DNA of 64,000 nt from Ailanthus altissimus (taxonomy: Eukaryota > Streptophyta > Magnoliopsida > Sapindales > Simaroubaceae), in contig OX327683.1 of the NCBI GenBank assembly GCA_946807835.1, positions 3,477,001 through 3,541,000 of the forward strand, given 5' to 3'. This document shows, piece after piece, positions 22,507-34,689 of this stretch (position 1 is the first letter of the stretch; each line of letters begins with the position of its first letter). A model generated the notes under the pieces. It ran no database searches, was not told where the DNA came from, and saw only the letters and a program-made list of their open reading frames with translations. The translations under genes and the position numbers were made by a program.

Positions 22507-25500
22507 ATGACTACTAAAGGTTCTAAAACAGACATGCAATCTCCATTCGTGGCTCTCACCGGTGTTGACTATAAGGAATACCTTAAATACCAAGTGGCTA
22601 AATAGTCTATCTCTTTAATTGCACATACTGGTAATTCGATCGCTTGGTTTACTCAGTCCTATTCTTTAGGACCATGGGTCCTTGATTCTGGTGTCTGACC
22701 ACATTTCTGGTAACGTTCAATTACTTTCTCATACTTCTACATCTAGGTTATTGCCATCTGTTACCTTAGCTAATGGGTCCACAACTACTGCTTAAGTAGT
22801 TGGTTGAGTATATCCTCTTCCTTCCTTACCTTTAGAATCTATTCTTTATATACCGTATTGTCCTTTTAATCTTATCTCTGTTAGTAAACTCACTCGCTCT
22901 TTAAACTGTTCAATCACTTTTGTTAATGACATTGTTCTTATACAGGATCACAGTACGGGAAAGATGATTGGCGTAGGTCATGAGTCGCAAGAGCTTTATC
23001 ATCTGAGTATTCCTCAACAATCTATGCATACACTGTCATTGAATCACCAGTATTCCTTTACAATCATTTGGGACATCTAAATCTGTTAAAGCTTTGAAAA
23101 ATAGTTCCGGGTCTCTCTAGTTTATCGTCTTTCAATTATGAGTCTTATCAGCTTGGAAAACACTCTCGTAAATCATTTCCAAAGCGTGTCAATAATCAGA
23201 CTGCATCCCCTTTTGAATTAGTTCATTCAGATGTCTGGGGTCCGAGTCGATTATCTTCTATTTTAGGTTTTAAAGACTTTGTTATATTTATTGATGATTA
23301 TTCGCGTTGCACTTGGTTATTTTTAATGAAAGATCGCTCTGAATTATTTTCCATCTTTGAGTCCTTTTGTGCTAAAATTAAGACACAATTCTCCACTACT
23401 ATTCGTATATTACGTAGTAATAATACACGTGAATATTTTCCTATTTCTTTTACTAAATTTATGTCTTCTTAGGGCATCTTACATCAGTCTTCTTGTATCT
23501 ATACTCCACAACACAATAGAGTTGTCGAGCGCAAGAACAGACATCTCATTGAAATTGCTTGCACTTATACATAATAATGTTCCTCTCTGTTTTTGGGCGG
23601 ATGCTATTCTTACTGCTTGTTTTTTGATAAATCGAATGCCCTCCTCTGTGTTACAACATCAGGTCCCTCATTCTATTTTGTATCATGATCAACCATTATT
23701 TCCTCTTCCTCCGCGTATCTTTGACTGCACATGTTTTGTACATGTCTTCTTTCCTGGTCAAGATAAACTATCCGCTCGGTTTGTGAAATATATTTTTCTT
23801 GGTTACTTACATCTTCAGAAAGGATATAAATGTTATTCTCCTGACACCCGACGTCATTTCATTTCTGCTGATGTCACAAATTTTGAGTCTTCTCTTTTCT
23901 TTTTTTCCTCTGCTTCAAAAAATATGTCAATCACAGAAGCTCTTCTAGTTTCTTATATTATTCCTTTTCCTGAGTTAAACACTGAACCTATTTCTATTCT
24001 ACAGCATGATCCTCCCACTGAAGATTCTCCCTCTTCGGCTCGTGATAGTCTTGTTCCTTTTGATTCTATAGGTGTTGACAGTGATACCGCTTCTGAAGTT
24101 TTTGAGGTTTCGATTGACTCACTTCCTGCTCCAGATTCTTCTCCCACTGAGGTCCTGCCACCTAATGACCAATTTCCAACTACTCTTCATAAAGATATAC
24201 ATTCTACTCGCAATCCTCATCCTATGTACAACTTTCTTAGTTATCATCGATTATCTTCCCCATATTATACATTTGTGTCTACTTTATCTTTTGTTTCTGT
24301 TCTTAAAACACTTCGTGAGGCTCTTTCACACCCTGGTTGGCGTCAAGTAATGGTTGAGGAAATGGCTACTTTGCATACTGATGGTACATAAAAATTAGTT
24401 CGGTTACTGCCAGGACACTCCACGGTTGGTTGTTGATGGGTGTACACTGTCAAGGTTGGACCTCATTGTCAGGTGGACAAATTAAAAGCTCGGTTGATTG
24501 TAAAATGGTGCACTCAGACTTATGGTAAGACTTTCTCTCATATGACTAAAATGTCATCTGTTTGGTTGTTCTTGTCTATGACTGCTATTCGTCAATGGTT
24601 TTTGCACCAACTCGATATCAAAAATGCATTTCTTCATGGTGAACTTTAGGAACAAATATATATGGAGCAACCACCTAGATTTGTTGCTCATGGGGAGTCT
24701 GGTTTAGTGTGTAAACTTTGTCGCTCTTTGTATGGTTTGAAACAATTTTCTCGCGCCTGGTTTGGCTATTTTAGTACTATTATCCAGGAGTTTCGTATGA
24801 TTCGAAGTGAATCAGATCATTCTGTTTTCTATCGACATACACCACAAGGCCAATATATATATTTGGTAGTCTATATTGATGATATTGTCATTACAGGAGA
24901 TGATCTGAACAGTATTAAACAATTAAAGAATCACTTGTTCCGATATTTTCAGACTAAAGATTTGAGATTGCTAAGATATTTTCTTGGTATAGAGGTTGCT
25001 CAATCTAAGTCTGGAATTGTTATCTCTAAAAAAAAATATGCGCTGGATATTCTAGAGGAAACAGGGATGTTAGACTGCAGACCTATAGATTCTCCTATGG
25101 ATTTTACTATTAAACTTCTACCTGGACAGGGGGAGTCTCTTATAGATCCTGGAAGATATCGGAGATTAGTTGGTAAGCTTAATTATCTCACTATCACACG
25201 ATCTGATATTTCCTATTCTGTCAGTGTTGTCAATCAGTTTCTATAGTCTCTATGTGATAGTCATTAGGATGCAGTTATCCAAATATTACGGTATATCAAG
25301 GGTGCACCAGGAAAAAGGTTTGCTATATGAGATTAAGGGTCAACACAAGTAGTCGGATATTCAAATGCTGATTGGGCAGATTTTCCACAAGATAGACATT
25401 TTACTACTGGATATTATGTTCTTGTTAGAGAAAGCCTTGTGTCATGGAAAAGTAAGAAGCAAGAAGTTGTTGCCAGGTCAACTGCAGAAGCAGAATATCG

Positions 25501-25830
25501 TGCCATAACCTTAGCAATATGTGAGCTTATATGGTTGAAACAATTGATTCAAGAACTAAAATTTACAGACATCTCACAAATGAAGTTACTTTGTGATAAT
25601 TAAGCTGCACTTCACATTTCATCAAACCCGGTATTTCATGAAAGGACTAAGTATATAGAAATTAATTGTCACTTTATTCGAGAGAAGATTTTGTCTTGTT
25701 GTATTTTTACAAGTCATGTTTGCTCAAACAATTAGCTAGCAGACATTCTCACTAAATCTCTCAAGGGTTCTCGAATTGATTTTATTTGTAACAAACTTGA
25801 CACATATGATTTATATGCTCCAGCTTAAGG
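22507..25830 (+). pseudogene. Copia A gag-pol remnant (gag mostly missing)
   Basis: A start at 22507 reads MTTKGSKTDMQSPFVALTG and passes within about 50 codons to the protease signature WVLDSG (about 22675), so nearly all of gag is absent. Then GAG-pre-integrase (to about 23200), integrase core (FVIFIDDYSRCTWLFLM about 23278; VERKNRHLIE about 23525) with in-frame stops, a long open piece 23357-24391, RT 24440-25246 with LDIKNAFLHGEL, LYGLKQFSRAW and the intact catalytic YIDDIVITG, and RNase H about 25355-25830 with STAEAEYRA and HERTKYIEI. At least seven stops or frameshifts (for example 23470, 24392, 24647, 25244) rule out function. Confidence 0.85.
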
Positions 25831-25835
25831 TGAAG

Positions 25836-26018
25836 TGTTGAAATGTATATGGTATTTTATATATATTTATGGTCAATATTATAGAATAGGAAATAGATTG
25901 ATAACCTTCCAAATAGGACTAATTAACCTTCCAAATAGGACACATAACTTCACCTATATAATAATGTACTTTTCTTATTATTAATAGATAAGAATTCTTC
26001 CTTTTCTATTTCTTCATA
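25836..26018 (+). repeat. Copia A 3' LTR
   Basis: 183 bp, TGTTGAAATG to TTCATA (terminal CA changed to TA), preceded by a purine-rich tract (aaggtgaag) and followed by TTAAT. Confidence 0.88.
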
Positions 26019-28125
26019 TTAATAACTACTTTGAGGTTTCCAAAATCATTTGATCATATAGCTAATGAAGATGGCTTTATATAAGGTATATTTTTTTAGA
26101 GAGAAAAATGGAAATAAAGGAAGTTGAAGCTACTCATTAGTGGTGATTGGAAAAATGCCTAGAAATTTGTTTCTTACAAACCTTTTATAATGTTATTAAT
26201 AAATTTAATATTTCTTTAAATATGACATCCAACATTTGTTTTAATGAGATTTGTAAGATTCAGTCTAGCTTGACTTCTTTGACTTGTAATGAAGATTTTT
26301 TGCTGGGTAGCATGACTTGACATATGAAAACTAAATATGATAAATAGTAAGAATTCATCGCGAAGATGAACAAGTTGTTGGTAGTAACTACTATACTTGA
26401 TCCACAATATAAAAGGAACTTTGCTAGGTTATCTTTTAAGATTAAATTTGATGATGATGGTGCAAAAATTGATGAAATAAAAAAATTCAGGATATATTTG
26501 TTATACAAGTTGAATAAGGTGCACGACGGTGATATGAAAAACTAGTTCAAGAAAGTAGCAATTTTGGTGGCAATAGTAGCATAATTTGTTAACAATCTAG
26601 TGATGATGGGGCATTAGCTTTATTTGATGATATAAAAGTATGGGTGAACAATCCGAGTGTTACAAATATTGACCCTAGGAAAATATACATACTTGTTAGT
26701 GATGATATGGACACAGAAGGAGCATGTGAGATGGATAGAAATTTGATGAAAAAAATATGAGTCTTCACAATCCTTACTTTGATATCTTACTTTTATGAAA
26801 ATCATTGGCTATTAAGTATCCAGTTTTAGTGCATTGACTTGAGATGTGCTTGCAATTTTGATCTTTGATGTGGCATCTGAGTCTACCTTTAGTACTATAG
26901 GATATATTCTAAATGCATTTAAGAGTTCATTGACTCTTGCTATAATGAAAGCCTTCATATGCATTTAGGAGATCAAGAATTCGTGTTTGAGATTGTTACT
27001 AAAAAATAATCTCTAAAGTTTTACCCAAACATGTATGAGATGTTTGATCACAAACCTGAAGGAGGTTGTGACATATTCTATATGCTAAGTCAAAATAATA
27101 AATGCATTTTACTTATAAAGACTTCTTAATTTTGACAGATTGATGAGGGCCATTTTAGCTTACTTTTCATATGCCTAAGCATCTAGTTAATTTGTGAGAC
27201 ATCTACAAAAGAAAAAAAAGAAGAAATATTGAGACTGATTATCTCAATGATGTAGATCCAATGAATACTACATATTTTTATGTCTTGAATTTATTCGAAG
27301 ATACGAATGATCACTTAGTTAGTGATAAAGATATTTAGAATAATTAAATTTTAATTTAATATCTCATTTGTATGTCTATAATATGTATATATCTTTTGGT
27401 AAGTGTTTTACTATTCAAATATCTAATCCGTTTTTTTCCTCGTTGTGAAAGGATGTAAACTTAAACAAAAATTCTTTGCAATAAAAAAAAACATGGAGAG
27501 ATATAAGTAGTCAATAGTGCAACGCACGTACAATTCTTTGACATAAAAAGTATTTCTGAAATTTATGATTATTAAAACTAAAGAGGCTTTGCAGATTTGA
27601 TTCAGTGCTAAAAAAAAACTATGATCTTATTAATAAATAGAATAAAATTATATATTCACTATATTTTGTATTTCACTTAAATCTAGAAAATTTCTATTTT
27701 GCTTTAAAAATATTTATTATAGTGGTTTCATAAAAAAACTAAAATTGAGAATACTGTAAAGTATCTTTACATTACCTCTAAAGTTTTTGTTAGAAGCAAA
27801 TATTAGGGAAGCTCTTTGTTTTCTCATTTAACTTCATCATACACATTAAAAGCATTTGAGAGTTATGTGATCATAAATAAGAAGTTCAATGATTTAAAGA
27901 CTTTTAGAGTTAAACCTGCACATAGCTTAAACTCTAAAAAAAGAAAAAATCTATACCTGAGTTTCTAAATCCTTTTTTTTTTTTTTAAGTTGAAGGCATT
28001 CAACTTAATTTTTTCTAAGTCTGAATTTGAGTGCAATTTTTTTTCCATCCCTAATCCAAGTATTCTACTTGCACATTGCAAGTAAGAGGTGAAATGTGGT
28101 TGGCCTTAGCATATTATAAATAGGC

Positions 28126-28790
28126 TATTAGGATTCCAAGAAACTACACATATCTCCATATTTGTATGATATTATTCACTTTGAGCCTAAATTCTCATAA
28201 TTTTTCTCTTGAGCTTCACCCAAAAGGCCTTATACCAATAGAGATATAGTTCGCTCCTTGTATACCCATGATCTTCCCTATTTCTTGTCAATGTAGGACT
28301 TTGTTTGCTTCCTTAATAATCTCCCTTGAACAAAGGACCTCGCTTCCAACATTACTCATCTTCACTGTGTTGAGGTTACACGCCTTAAGTAAAGTCCACT
28401 CTATCAGGTCAACTCCGCATCATTGAATTGAGAGGACATGCCTTACGTGAAACACGAGAGCACACCACCGTCTGTTTATAAAGTTAAATCATGGATCTTA
28501 TCACAAGCAAATCAGGGTTTACTAGACTCACCACCTTCTTATTCAGCACTGAGAATTTTCTCCACGTACTAACTCTAGGGGATCGCTTTGATACCACTGT
28601 TAGGAGCCAAAAGAACTAGATATATCTGCACACTGGTATGATATTGTTTACTTTGAGCCTAAACCCTCATAGTTTTACTCTTTAGCTCTACCCAAATGGC
28701 TTCATACTAATTGAGATATAGTTAACTCCTTATATATCCATGATCTTTCATATTTCTTGTTAATATGAGACTTTGTTTACTTCATTAATA
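28126..28790 (-). mobile_element. TRIM retrotransposon in miniature
   Basis: Two 193-bp LTRs, 28126-28318 and 28598-28790, share gtatgatattgtttactttgag-type and ctttgtttgcttc-type words. The interior is only 279 bp and non-coding. The PBS complement gctttgatacca (28585-28596) abuts the right LTR, so the element points to the minus strand. Target duplication TAGGC (28121-28125) / TAAGC (28791-28795), one mismatch. Copy II of the duplicated block has the empty site at about 52527 (aaataggccattgg). Size and structure match the TRIM class. Confidence 0.85.
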
Positions 28791-29592
28791 TAAGCCATTG
28801 GTGACCAACAAATATACTAAATTTAAATAAAAGTTCTCATACGGACTCAATTCCAAATATCATCCAAGCCCTCTTTTATTTACTTTATTATACTCTTAGT
28901 TTATAATCTTCAAAATATATGTCCGAATACTAAAAGCATCGAGCAAGTTCGAAAAGTAAGTTTTCATGGAAGTACTCATTACATATATGGGGTTTTGAGA
29001 TTTATTGTATAGAGAGTTTGTTATTTGGTTGAAATTTTTTTTTAAATAGCTACATTTTGGGTAAAAAATAAGTCCCTCTTGATATTGAATAAAGTTTCAT
29101 TTTGTAAGCCTAAGACTTTAGCCACGATTGGAGAATTTTGTGAATCTAACACTATATATCATATTTATTATAAGGACACAAATTTTTTCCTTTCCATTTA
29201 CATTTTTTCTTTTTGAAAAATTAACAATCTCTTTTTCCTTTTCATTTTCACTTTTTCTTTTTGAAAAATTAACAATCTGTTTTGGCATTTTACAAGGTAG
29301 GTAATCGATAATCGATTATTAAGATTCTATTGATTAAAAAAAAAGGATTAAAGTTTCGACCACAATATAAATATACTTTTAAATGACTGCAATTGAAAGA
29401 TCACAATATAAAACGATAGGCGTTAACCAATGGTGGCTTGTCAGTGAGATTTTTAATTTTATAATATTATCAAGATTAATATTAAATTTAAAGACTAAAC
29501 TGACAATTTTCTTGTATTATATGATATATATATATATATATTAACATATCATATATTAACATTACATAATAAAAATAAAAATAAAAAGAAAT

Positions 29593-30704
29593 GTTAATAT
29601 GCAGAAATGGTTTTTCGTGCCAACGAGCTTTAAATTTGTTTGAGGGGGAATGAAACTTGTGTCTCGTCCTGACGGGAGTGGTTAGCACAGGCTTGGGCTT
29701 CCTCTTTGCTGCAAGCTGTGAAAAGCCTACAAAAATACAAACACAAGCTCAATGATAGTCTTGCCGGAGTGGGTTTTGGCGAAGGCGCTCCATTGCATAA
29801 GTCAGAAGAGGTTCTCCCTTTGGGAGTCTGATAAGAAAGAAAGTAAAAATAATAGTAAGAATAGGGAGAAAAAAACCTTTTTTCTTTTCTTTTCTGTGTG
29901 TCAATGTTTTTGTTACTTGGGCATCCTCATCTCAATATATTCGTTTTTTCTTTTTATAGTACTGGCATTTTAGGGATCTTTTTGAATTTTTTTGCTTCTG
30001 TTATATTTCTGTCTTGCGTCGAATATCCCCTGCTGCACTTCTAATACACGCTAAATATCCTTCTGTTGTGTCTCTGATGCACGCCAAATATTCATCTGCT
30101 GTGCATCTGACACACGCCAAATATCCTTTTGCAAATCTCTTGATCCCGCTCCTGTCGCATGTTAGGTTCCCTTCTGATGTGTTAAGCATATTCTTTAGAT
30201 TTGTCTCCACCGGCGGTTTCGATTTAAGTGAGGCTAGATTCAAGCTTAGGTCAGATTTTAGGCGGCTCTCCCCCATTGGTTCGGTTAAGACTTAGGATTC
30301 TTACGAGTGAGCCTCTTGTGGAGTATGTTGACAGTACTCGATCGGCCCATCTGGCAGATAATTAACTGACTTCTTTGCTAACTGTACAAGCATCGGGCTG
30401 AGCCGACTTGATTAGTACGTAGATGGAAAACGTGGTTGTATTCAGGTTAGCCTAGTCGAACAGGTTTCTGTTTACCAATCAAATCTCTCTGAGTCCAAGC
30501 CGGTTTTCCGCATTCGGCTTTGTTGGGATTAGGCCCATTGGTCATTACTTCTGGGCCAGGCTTTGAATTGGACTTGCTGTTTAGCAATGATGGACCTTTG
30601 AAGAGAGTAGTATTTTGAAGGAAGCGTCTGATTGGGCTCCCAGGGTTCGGCCTTGATCAAGTTTAGAGGCCTCAGGTCTAAAATGAGGATTTTTTGGGGG
30701 GAAC
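29593..30704. mobile_element. unclassified 1.1-kb insertion in copy I
   Basis: Copy II reads straight through here (59740-59752, aaaagaaatatacaat), while copy I has 1112 extra bases flanked by AAGAAAT on both sides (29586-29592 and 30705-30711). The ends are GTTAATATGC and GGGGGGAAC, so only GTT...AAC is inverted. The interior is much GC-richer than the surroundings and holds a 33-bp x 3 repeat (30030-30128). Frames at 29752-29973 and 30014-30295 lack any known domain. It could be a solo LTR, a non-autonomous DNA element or captured sequence. Confidence 0.7.
30030..30128 (+). repeat. 33-bp x 3 tandem repeat
   Basis: Units 30030-30062, 30063-30095 and 30096-30128 each start ctg(c/t)tg and end in the word cgccaaatat plus a few bases. 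The unit equals 11 codons, and the plus-strand frame over it repeats a motif like HAKYPS. I take it as a minisatellite rather than protein. Confidence 0.8.
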
Positions 30705-31731
30705 AAGAAATATACAATATATATTAAATACTTAAAATTTTTATATAATACCAAACATAAAATGACAATAAATCTATTACAATCCAATCAATAAGTAACC
30801 AATTTAATTTAGATATACTATGTATCCAATTAATTTAATCTATTATGTTTTAATATATTCTAATCCAATCTAATTCAATAAAATACAAGCTATCTAATCC
30901 AAATTATATTGTTGGTGTCCCTCAAATTAACTCCATTATTTGCAATCCAAGATTACAAGAACACACTTTTGGCAGTTAAATTAGCATAAGATTTCTGAAT
31001 CTTCATGTCAATAGTGAACGTTTTGTGGTTTGTTTTTACTTGCTTTCTATCAGATCATCAACTTCTTGCTTTTCTTGAAATAAATTGCCTTCAAGCCAAC
31101 CTTGAACTTAAAGTTTGATGGCATGATATTTCGATTTGAATAGTATTTTTAAAATTTAATATGATGAATCAAGTTTTTTAAATTAGGATTTCAAAGAGAG
31201 AATCGTTTTGATACAATATAGGTTTAATTATTTATAAAAATATATGGGTGTAGAGAGCTTTTAATTAAAATAAATTTTGATTTAATTAGATATATTTTTG
31301 ACTTTTTAAATAGTTTTATTTAAAATTAAATTTGTAAATATCTAATTTTTATTTTTAAAACTCTTTGATTCTTAATTTTTCAATTTTCTGATAGATTTTT
31401 AAATGATTGAACATTTTTATCCTTAATAGATCTGGATTTGGAATCGAGTCCGACTCGTGACTCAACTCAGCCCAATCCATTTTTTTCCCCTATTTTTTTT
31501 ATTGAATAGTCCAAATTTTTTTCTTCTAAATTTAAATATATTAATAGTTGGTGAGACTTTAACTTTGTTCCTATTTTTTTTTCTTTTAAATTTAAAATAA
31601 TTGGAGGTTAAGAAAACTCAAACTTTGCTAGTGTAGACAAAAAATGACAATTCAACCAACTCAACCAACTATATTTTTTTAACAAAGTTTTATAAAGTTT
31701 AAATATATATCTTATCACCCCCTCCCACATG

Positions 31732-31733
<2 letters not shown>

Positions 31734-31764
<31 letters not shown>
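31734..31764. repeat. (TA)n microsatellite
   Basis: About 15 TA units, present in copy I only; the matching place in copy II (about 60760-60780) has no TA run. Confidence 0.9.
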
Positions 31765-31767
<3 letters not shown>

Positions 31768-32762
31768 CCTATCAAATATTAGATGTATGATTACATATAA
31801 ATTATCTAGATGTTGTACTCAAAAGTATTAAACTATAATGAGTCTCAAATTCTGTAACCAACACTAAATTCAAATGATTAGAGAAAGTAAATCTATAAAT
31901 TCTTTTTTGTAAAAGTTCATTATGAGCATAATATTTTTTTTTAATTTTTATATAAATCTGAGAATTAATAAAAACATATTAATAGTTATATTAATAATAT
32001 ACGAAATTCTTATTATAAATATAACTGTTAATATTTTTTAAACTTGAAAATTATTTTTTATTTTGCAAATAATTTAAAAAAATTATCACAAATAAGAAAT
32101 TATAATCTTTAGCACTTTAAAAATTATATAAAATATTATAATGGATATAATTGTTAAGATTTGTAATTATTAAACAAAATGTTTATTATATATTATACTA
32201 AACATAAAAAAATCTATCATGAATATTTTAAAAATTAGATTAGATATAAAAATTATTTATATTATGAATTGGTTAAAAAAAGAGTATATTAAACATTAAA
32301 AATATAATTCCTTGTTTTTTGAAAATCAATGTCAAAATTTAATTATTGCTTTCGAAATAAAATTAAAATTACATCAAAGTTTGTGCTTATAATGATTTTT
32401 TTAAAAATAATTTTATTTTTTCGTTTATTTATATATTAATTTTGGTGAGAGAATTCTAAATTCGTTATTTTTTAAAAATTTTGTATATTGAGATTTAACT
32501 ACCCATCCAATATTTGACACGATATGTACTAAATATTATAGAATATGTGAAGGAAATATAATTATTATATTTAGTTTACATTGTGAAGTTAGATTAGATG
32601 TATAGAATTTAGACTAAACTCTTTCAAGATTAAGATTTTTGAGGTACACAAAATAAGTTTTATATCAAGTTAGTCTTGATAGGCCACCAATTGAAAATAT
32701 CATTATTAAAAAAAAAAAGCTATAGGTTATTTGTGATGGATCACGGCGAAATAGAATTAAAA

Positions 32763-33379
32763 GGGCGAGGGGTAAATATAAAATTATATGTATTAGTTTA
32801 ATTATATAAAAAATTTAATATTAGACTTAAATTTTTTTAGGGCTAAATATTAAAAATATTTATTTTTTAGAAAATAAAATTATAAAAATTTATTATTAAG
32901 CTTAAACTTTATTCTTTTAGGCTTCGGCTCCCTAGGTCCTAATACAAGTCTGCTCGGGGATGGACTCCAACCTAAATATCGAAATTATAAAAAAATTAAT
33001 TATTAAGTTTTTTTTTATCCTTTAGCCCTAAAGTATTTGCATGTGCTTTTATCATATATAGAAAATGAGACAATATGATAGCATACAAAGATATCATTAG
33101 ATCATCAATATAAAACAAAACAATCTACAAACCAAAATGATATCAATCAGGACACTTAATTAAAAAAATATAACTAATAAAAAAATAAATAAAAGCAAAT
33201 GGATTTAAAGAAAAAAAAATAAAAGGACAGAAAGGAAAATGACATTAACTACATAATCAAAGAAAAAGAATCAAGTAATAAGTTGCATTTGAACGCATGT
33301 AGTAAGTTCTATTGACTTTTTTTTAGCATTGATTAAAAGTTTGAGTTCTGACAGTTGTTAGTGTAATGTATTTTTTTTT
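32763..33379. other. intergenic, AT-rich
   Basis: Continues from the end of visible homology with copy II. No gene or classified repeat seen. Confidence 0.4.
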
Positions 33380-33555
33380 TTTTTGTGTGAGATAGTAATT
33401 GAAAATTTTTACTATGATAAATATTGGAGTAGTGTATTTTGTTCTCTCATATAGGGGGATATGTTTTATTTTTTCTCGTGTGTGGAATGATTATTGAAAG
33501 ATTTTATTTATTATGTGTGAGACAATTATTAGAAGCTTTTTTTTTTCTTTATGTG
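33380..33555. repeat. decayed copies of the gene 2 minisatellite
   Basis: Words such as gtgtgagacaattattagaag, gtgtggaatgattattgaaag and gtgtgagatagtaattgaaa repeat at roughly the spacing of the array at 35630-37085 and share its core (gtgtggnacaattattgagagc). They are more diverged than units inside the main array. About 2.1 kb of unrelated sequence, including the U1 repeat, separates them from it. Confidence 0.6.
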
Positions 33556-33589
33556 CTATGTTTTAAAATATTTGTAATATTTTAAACAT

Positions 33590-34600
33590 TATTTAATTTG
33601 AAAGAGTTCAGATTTGATCTAAAAGAATTTATAACAGTACTAAAGTGTTAGTAATGCTGAGAGTTATAAATGTTAAGAGTTAGCAGGTTATAAGAGTTAG
33701 TAAAATTTAAAGAGCTAGAGTCTTATCTGAAATGGGACAAAAACCTGGGAGTATATTAGTAATGACATAGTCGCAAAGAGCAACAAATAGTACTAGAAAA
33801 TTTTATTATGCAAGTATGTTCTCAAGTTTTATGTTTCTGATCTATTTTCACTAATGCGAGTCTGTCGGTGAAAACCTTATTTAACATAGATTGATGTATG
33901 TCTACATTTAAATGGTTCGGATGATTAATCTTAGCAGACTATGAGTTTAATGGAAGCTCGTATAGACATACGGGTATTTAGTCAGGACTGAGTACTGAAT
34001 ATACTCAATTAGGATCTCCAATAGACATTCATAAAAGCCGTCAATAAAGGATCTTTTCGAGTTAAGTAGTATTCGTGGTCCCTAAACTTGAGTACCATGA
34101 TAGGCTTGTAAGTAATTCACTATACATAAGTTCCACACATGTCAGAAACATTTTATGGTCTGATAGCTGGGTGTTACTGGATATAGTCTGATGCTCATGT
34201 AGTCCGGTGTGTGTAGATATGAGATCCGTCAGCTCATATGAGTGAATTGTATATCTTGATGCTCTGAGATTATACTTCAAAATTTTTTATAGCTATAAGC
34301 AATAAACCTGAGAAAGAGTTTTCCGTGGGATAAACAATATTGTAAAAGTGTTTGTAGATATTGTTTATGAAAATATGAATCTGGAGATAAGTTTACGGTT
34401 AAGCATATGGAGATTTGACGGTGATAATCTATATCTTCGTTCTTCTAAGATATAATTGATGGATGGATTATACGGATATGTATTAATCTCAACTTGTATA
34501 GTTCAACACGTTATTTTGTTATTTCTGTAATGTGTGTGGGGCATTGTTTATGGAGTTATGAAAAAATTCTGTAAAATAAAATGGGTGTGAATTCAGGGAG
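33590..34600 (+). mobile_element. unclassified dispersed repeat U1, copy 1
   Basis: About 1 kb whose reverse complement resembles 43095-44085 and 44375-45350. Matching words in order include aagagttagtag, gggacaaa(a/g)acct, atgcaagtatgttctcaa, acgggtatt(t/c)ag, ggcttgt(a/g)agt, tggtctgat and gatgctctgagat, ending near gtgtggggcattgtt. There is no protein domain, no clear terminal repeat and no target duplication. It is more diverged from the other two copies than they are from each other. Confidence 0.6.
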
Positions 34601-34689
34601 TCTCACTATATACAGTATACTCGTTGTGTATTGAGATAGCGTACTGGATCAAATGATTTGATCTAAAAAATTCTCAAAAAGTTAAAATT

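Larger units (their letters stand above)
21640..26018 (+). mobile_element. Copia A LTR retrotransposon (degenerate, full span)
   Basis: Two 183-bp LTRs (21640-21822, 25836-26018) flank a 4-kb interior. Target duplication TTAAT at 21635-21639 and 26019-26023. PBS TGGTATCAGAGCC (21823-21835) directly follows the 5' LTR, complementary to initiator Met-tRNA. The interior order protease, integrase, RT, RNase H is that of Copia. By eye the LTRs differ at about 15 sites, nearly all transitions, so it is not recent. The duplicated copy at 40998-41015 keeps the empty site (catgttaataactactttg). Confidence 0.92.
19606..27340 (+). pseudogene. hAT transposase remnant, copy I (interrupted by MITE and Copia A)
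   Basis: Pieces in order on the plus strand: 19606-20240, an N-terminal region with RSNVCNIFTKFKDVKNK and HVNKHIGKHDKY, fitting a decayed BED zinc finger; 20310-20547, containing VDNVSINEVVIRYSKRKLRN and ALVLDSEFLHV; 21289-21634, with CPHIL and LCLQQEKIEYKKSLILDVS in shifting frames; 26024-27340, with TKYDK, MNKLLVVTTILDPQYK and the C-terminal dimerisation block VLAILIFDVASESTFST near 26850-26900. This is the Ac/hobo order (BED, DDE core, hAT dimerisation). It is broken by many stops and frameshifts, the MITE 20548-21280 and Copia A 21640-26018. It cannot make transposase. The terminal inverted repeats of the element itself were not located; ccatcccta at 28044 is a weak candidate for the right end. 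Confidence 0.75.
21049..32762 (+). repeat. large duplicated block, copy I
   Basis: Collinear, same orientation, with 40574-61885. Without insertions about 5.5 kb of sequence is shared. Landmarks: MITE right half (21049-21280 / 40574-40799), hAT core (21289 / 40808), hAT C-terminus (26500-27340 / 46449-47240), 28796-29110 / 52532-52830, 29110-29590 / 59225-59755, and 30712-32762 / 59756-61885, the last very similar by eye (few differences per 100 bp near 30750-30950). Insertions specific to this copy are Copia A, the TRIM at 28126 and the 1.1-kb insertion at 29593. The left breakpoint lies inside the MITE; the right end in copy II is masked by another insertion. Confidence 0.85.

Noticed and set aside
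16556..28056. One giant hAT element from taggggtggc at 16556 to ccatcccta at 28056.
   Set aside because: Flanking 8 bp (TACCTCAT against ATCCAAGT) do not form a target duplication, and unrelated LTR-like sequence fills 17860-19290.
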